A stretch of DNA of 7,341 bases from Gammaproteobacteria bacterium (lineage in GTDB: Bacteria > Pseudomonadota > Gammaproteobacteria > SZUA-229), in contig JAOUQA010000093.1 of NCBI GenBank assembly GCA_029879605.1, positions 1 through 7,341 of the forward strand, read 5' to 3'. The position numbers were made by a program, and so were the translations under genes. Below the pieces are notes generated by a model, which did no database searches, had not been told where the DNA came from, and was given only the letters and a program-made list of their open reading frames with translations. Within the stretch, counting starts at the first letter, position 1, and every line of letters starts with the position of its first letter. This document shows, piece after piece, positions 5,790 through 7,341 of this stretch.

Positions 5790-6728
5790 ATGTTGAAGAA
5801 AAGAAATGCTGATAGACAGGTAAAGGTGTCGGTCTGTGTGGTGACTTATAATCAAGAGAAGTATATTCGTCAGTGTATTCAAAGTCTTGTGGATCAAGAA
5901 GCTGATTTTGATTTTGAAGTAATTGTGGCAGATGATTATTCAACAGATGGGACTCGGCAAATAGTTCTGGAATTTGCGAATAATTATCCAGAGTTAGTTA
6001 AGCCTGTTTTTCATGAAAAAAATATAGGAGCTCTAAAGAACTTTGTTTTTGTGCATAATCTGGCAGAAGGCGAATATATTGCGCATATGGATGGGGATGA
6101 TTATGCTTTACCAGGTAAATTAAAAACACAAGTGGATTATTTAAATAGTCATCCGGAATGTAATATTGTATGGCATCGAGTATATATAATGAATGATGCG
6201 TCGGGGAAGATGGCAGAGGACTTGATTGATTATGGGAGGCTTCCAAAGTCGGGGTTTAATCGCGCCGATATTTTGCGTTTTATTACAATAGGTATGAATA
6301 GTTCGAAAATGTATCGTTCCTCAGTTAAGGGGTTTGATCTTCCTAGATTTCCTGTTGTAGATTATTTTATGAATGTTGAGCAGATTGGTTCAGGGGTTGC
6401 ACGTTTTGTTGGAGATGTGCCTCTTGGTGTATATCGGGCCGGTATTGGGATTGCATCCTCTGGTAATACAACAAGAGTTTTGCTAAGAAATAGTTTTCTC
6501 TATTTTAGTGAGAAATACCCTGAGTATAAAAGAGATATATGCGCAGCCGCACTGGTTCTTTTTTTTGCAGCATTTAAAAATAGAAAGTGGTCAAATTGTA
6601 TTTTGTTTGCAGGTGTGGTGGTTAAGGTAATACGAATGGGTGCTTTTTTAGATATTTGGAGAGATAGAGCTATTATAGGTATGTTAAGAATTCCTAATTC
6701 AGTTAAACAGTCTGTAGTGAAAAAATGA
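5790..6728 (+). CDS. Family 2 glycosyltransferase
   Basis: A 312-residue protein with a GT-A fold family 2 glycosyltransferase domain in its first half. It opens with VKVSVCVVTYNQEKYIRQCI (residues 11-30). ADDYSTDGT (47-55) supplies the nucleotide-binding aspartates, and MDGDDYALPGK (100-110) carries the DXD-like metal site. The second half is less conserved and holds a hydrophobic stretch around residues 250-280 that may lie on the membrane. It should add one sugar to the lipid-linked O-unit on the cytoplasmic side; donor and acceptor cannot be read from sequence. I take ATG 5790, 4 bases after the wzx stop. The frame is also open from a TTG at 5778, but that codon abuts the only purine-rich site (AAGG) with no spacing. 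A T8 run lies at 6559-6566. The stop overlaps the next start in ATGA. Confidence 0.88.
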   Translation: MLKKRNADRQVKVSVCVVTYNQEKYIRQCIQSLVDQEADFDFEVIVADDYSTDGTRQIVLEFANNYPELVKPVFHEKNIGALKNFVFVHNLAEGEYIAHMDGDDYALPGKLKTQVDYLNSHPECNIVWHRVYIMNDASGKMAEDLIDYGRLPKSGFNRADILRFITIGMNSSKMYRSSVKGFDLPRFPVVDYFMNVEQIGSGVARFVGDVPLGVYRAGIGIASSGNTTRVLLRNSFLYFSEKYPEYKRDICAAALVLFFAAFKNRKWSNCILFAGVVVKVIRMGAFLDIWRDRAIIGMLRIPNSVKQSVVKK

Positions 6729-7255
6729 GTCTCCGAAAGTTTTATGCCGATGTGAGGGCGGCTACAAAGTCTGATTTATTGTTAATTAATATTAAATGGT
6801 TTTTATTAAATCATTCTATGCATTTGTTGTTTCTTTATAGGCTAGGACAAGATCTATATAGGGTTCGTTATATAGGGAAGGTCTTAGGTTATATTTTAGA
6901 ATATTTGATTCGAGTCGTATATAGTAGTGATATGTCATGTAGAGCTGATATTGGGGAAGGGGTTGTGATAGTTCATGGTCATGACATAGTGATTGGGGCG
7001 GATGTCATTATTGGTAGGAATTGTAAAATTTTCAATGGAGTTACACTTGGGAATAAAGATATAAAAAAATCAAGTTATGGCAATCAGCCTGTTATTGGTG
7101 ACAATGTTGTGTTAAGTACAGGCGCTAAGGTTTTAGGAAAAGTGAATTTGGGTGATAATGTTATAGTTGGGGCTAATAGTGTAGTGGTGAAAGACGTTCC
7201 TGCTGATTCCGTGGTTGCCGGTGTTCCTGCAAAAATTATTAGGGATAACCAGTGA
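6725..7255 (+). CDS. Serine-acetyltransferase-like hexapeptide O-acetyltransferase
   Basis: A 176-residue left-handed beta-helix acyltransferase. Residues 1-70 are helical and hydrophobic in part, like the short N-terminal domain of CysE relatives. From about residue 73 hexapeptide repeats follow: IGEGVVIVHGHDIVIGADVIIG, then FNGVTLGN (103-110), and later coils ending in the usual GVPAKIIR. H84 aligns by eye with the catalytic His of serine acetyltransferase. The second His of the family's DRHP motif is replaced, since residues 119-122 read GNQP. In this setting it more likely acetylates a sugar of the O-unit, or makes an activated N-acyl sugar, with acetyl-CoA, than makes O-acetylserine. ATG 6725 overlaps the stop of the glycosyltransferase gene in ATGA, so translation is probably coupled. 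The exact acceptor is unknown. Confidence 0.83.
   Translation: MSLRKFYADVRAATKSDLLLINIKWFLLNHSMHLLFLYRLGQDLYRVRYIGKVLGYILEYLIRVVYSSDMSCRADIGEGVVIVHGHDIVIGADVIIGRNCKIFNGVTLGNKDIKKSSYGNQPVIGDNVVLSTGAKVLGKVNLGDNVIVGANSVVVKDVPADSVVAGVPAKIIRDNQ
7241..7245 (+). promoter_or_regulatory. Ribosome binding site for the truncated last gene
   Basis: AGGGA is a good Shine-Dalgarno match placed 6 bases before GTG 7252. It is the main evidence that this GTG, overlapping the acetyltransferase stop, is used as a start. Confidence 0.6.
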
Positions 7256-7341
7256 ATTTTCGATTGGCGCCTACCGTTCCATGGTTGTTGTTGTATGTAG
7301 TTATAAATTTAATGGCAACAGTTATTATGCTAAGCAGTGGC
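7252..7341 (+). CDS. Membrane protein, N-terminal fragment (possibly Wzy polymerase)
   Basis: An open frame begins at GTG 7252 and runs off the right edge after 30 codons. The start overlaps the previous stop as GTGA, and a strong ribosome site AGGGA (7241-7245) lies 6 bases upstream, so this is very likely a real gene. The visible protein has a short polar start (MNFRLAPTVP) followed by a hydrophobic helix (about residues 11-28, containing WLLLYVVINLMA). That is how polytopic inner-membrane proteins such as the O-antigen polymerase Wzy begin, and a Wzy is expected near wzx in such loci. The fragment is too short to assign the family, and a ligase-like or other membrane protein is equally possible. 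Confidence 0.65.
   Translation, partial: MNFRLAPTVPWLLLYVVINLMATVIMLSSG

Overview
The window looks like a piece of a gammaproteobacterial chromosome. It covers the junction between a conserved housekeeping segment (the end of gltX and a tRNA-Ala gene with anticodon GGC) and the start of an O-antigen or other surface-polysaccharide gene cluster. A gltX / tRNA-Ala(GGC) neighbourhood is known from E. coli and other gammaproteobacteria. The absence of familiar enterobacterial landmarks and the low GC of the cluster leave the genus open, and I do not name one.

Layout. Bases 1-180 are the last 60 codons of glutamyl-tRNA synthetase, about 51% GC by hand count. Bases 181-341 are intergenic: a stem-loop, a degenerate repeat-like stretch and a good sigma70-type promoter leading into tRNA-Ala (342-417). 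A short AT-rich gap follows. From 488 to the right edge there are eight same-strand genes, the last cut by the edge, packed with gaps of 4-10 bases or 4-base ATGA/GTGA overlaps. In order they are rfbB, rfbA, a VioA-type aminotransferase, a VioF/WbtJ-type sugar N-formyltransferase, a Wzx flippase, a family 2 glycosyltransferase, a serine-acetyltransferase-like hexapeptide acyltransferase, and the first 30 codons of a membrane protein. Sample lines of the later genes are only about 30-38% GC, as is common for O-antigen loci.

How the genes work together. RfbA activates glucose-1-phosphate to dTDP-glucose. RfbB converts it to dTDP-4-keto-6-deoxyglucose. The VioA-like enzyme transaminates C4 to give dTDP-4-amino-4,6-dideoxyglucose (dTDP-Qui4N). 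The formyltransferase N-formylates it to dTDP-Qui4NFo. Neither rmlC/rmlD (rhamnose) nor a 3,4-ketoisomerase (3-amino sugars) is present in the window, so the four genes form a complete, self-contained Qui4NFo module. The glycosyltransferase and acetyltransferase probably build and decorate the repeat unit, Wzx flips it across the inner membrane, and the truncated last gene may be the polymerase Wzy or another membrane component.

No radically new system is visible. The noteworthy points are the compact Qui4NFo operon at a tRNA gene, the repeat-like element between gltX and the tRNA, the lack of an obvious terminator between the tRNA and the operon, and an acetyltransferase that lacks a His typical of true serine acetyltransferases.
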